DNA of 6,512 nucleotides from Bacteroidales bacterium (GTDB lineage: Bacteria > Bacteroidota > Bacteroidia > Bacteroidales > UBA12077), in assembly GCA_030635365.1 (NCBI GenBank), contig DAOVYZ010000207.1, positions 1-6,512 of the forward strand, read 5' to 3'. Shown here piece after piece: positions 6,460 through 6,512 of the stretch. Below the pieces are notes generated by a model. It saw nothing but the letters and a program-made list of their open reading frames with translations, was not told the origin of the DNA and did no database searches. The translations under genes and the position numbers were made by a program. The stretch's first letter is position 1. The number at the start of each line of letters is the position of its first letter.

Positions 6460-6512
6460 CTTTGTGAAATTTTGAGTCTTTGAGCCTTAGTGGCATTATA
6501 TTTTTTCGCCAC
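6460..6512. repeat. Degenerate CTTWGWG repeat with GTGGC/GCCAC palindrome, cut by window edge
   Basis: Four related heptamers follow one another: CTTTGTG (6460), TTTTGAG (6470), CTTTGAG (6478) and CTTAGTG (6486), spaced 10, 8 and 8 bases. The last runs into GTGGC (6490-6494), which is complementary to GCCAC at the window end (6508-6512) across a 13-base T-rich loop. This looks like one arm of a longer inverted repeat whose second arm lies outside the window. The function of such low-complexity intergenic repeats is not known to me. Confidence 0.45.

Larger units (their letters stand above)
6026..6512. other. Gene-free intergenic region with several palindromic elements
   Basis: I find no credible coding sequence, tRNA or rRNA in these 487 bases on either strand. 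The longest plausible plus-strand reading with a decent start (ATG at 6215) gives only 19 residues and has no ribosome site. The region is very AT-rich apart from one compact GC-rich block near 6343-6364. Its contents are a promoter element for the peptidase, a hairpin, a nested inverted repeat and a degenerate repeat running into the window edge, each listed separately. The 12-mer TTATTGATTATT occurs both at 6029-6040 (peptidase leader) and at 6411-6422. Confidence 0.7.

Overview
The window is AT-rich and looks like a chromosome segment from a Bacteroidota (Bacteroidetes) bacterium. Four things suggest this: A-rich leaders without strong Shine-Dalgarno sites, a TAnnTTTG-type promoter element ahead of the peptidase gene, a Dcp-type M3 peptidase made as a lipoprotein, and a separately encoded tripartite ABC efflux system. 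The genus cannot be told from the sequence alone. All five genes lie on the minus strand, so the window reads biologically from right to left.

Right part (6512 to 6026): 487 bases with no credible gene. It holds several repeat-like structures. These are a degenerate CTTWGWG repeat with a GTGGC/GCCAC palindrome at the window edge, a nested inverted repeat containing a compact GC-rich palindrome, a strong 13-pair hairpin, and a probable promoter for the next gene. This stretch looks like intergenic repeat debris or small palindromic elements.

Middle (6025 to 3932): one complete gene for a zinc-dependent M3 family peptidyl-dipeptidase (Dcp-like) with a lipoprotein signal. It is followed about 20 bases downstream by a clean intrinsic terminator (3882-3911), which separates it from the next unit.

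Left part (3798 to 1): an efflux operon in the order TolC-like outer-membrane channel, MacA-like periplasmic adaptor, ABC ATPase, MacB/FtsX-type permease (cut by the window edge). Together they would form a MacAB-TolC-like pump. The ATPase hydrolyses ATP in the cytoplasm, the permease works as a mechanotransmitter, the adaptor bridges the periplasm, and the channel opens through the outer membrane. The ATPase and permease are separate genes, as in YknXYZ-like systems, not fused as in E. coli MacB. Upstream of the operon is a short control region with three phased TGTAACA motifs, two of which form an imperfect 21-bp dyad. A structured 129-base spacer lies between adaptor and ATPase genes.

The genes belong to known families, and I see no convincing new multi-gene system. 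The points most worth a second look are the operator-like array, the intra-operon hairpin and the small palindromic elements in the right-hand intergenic region.
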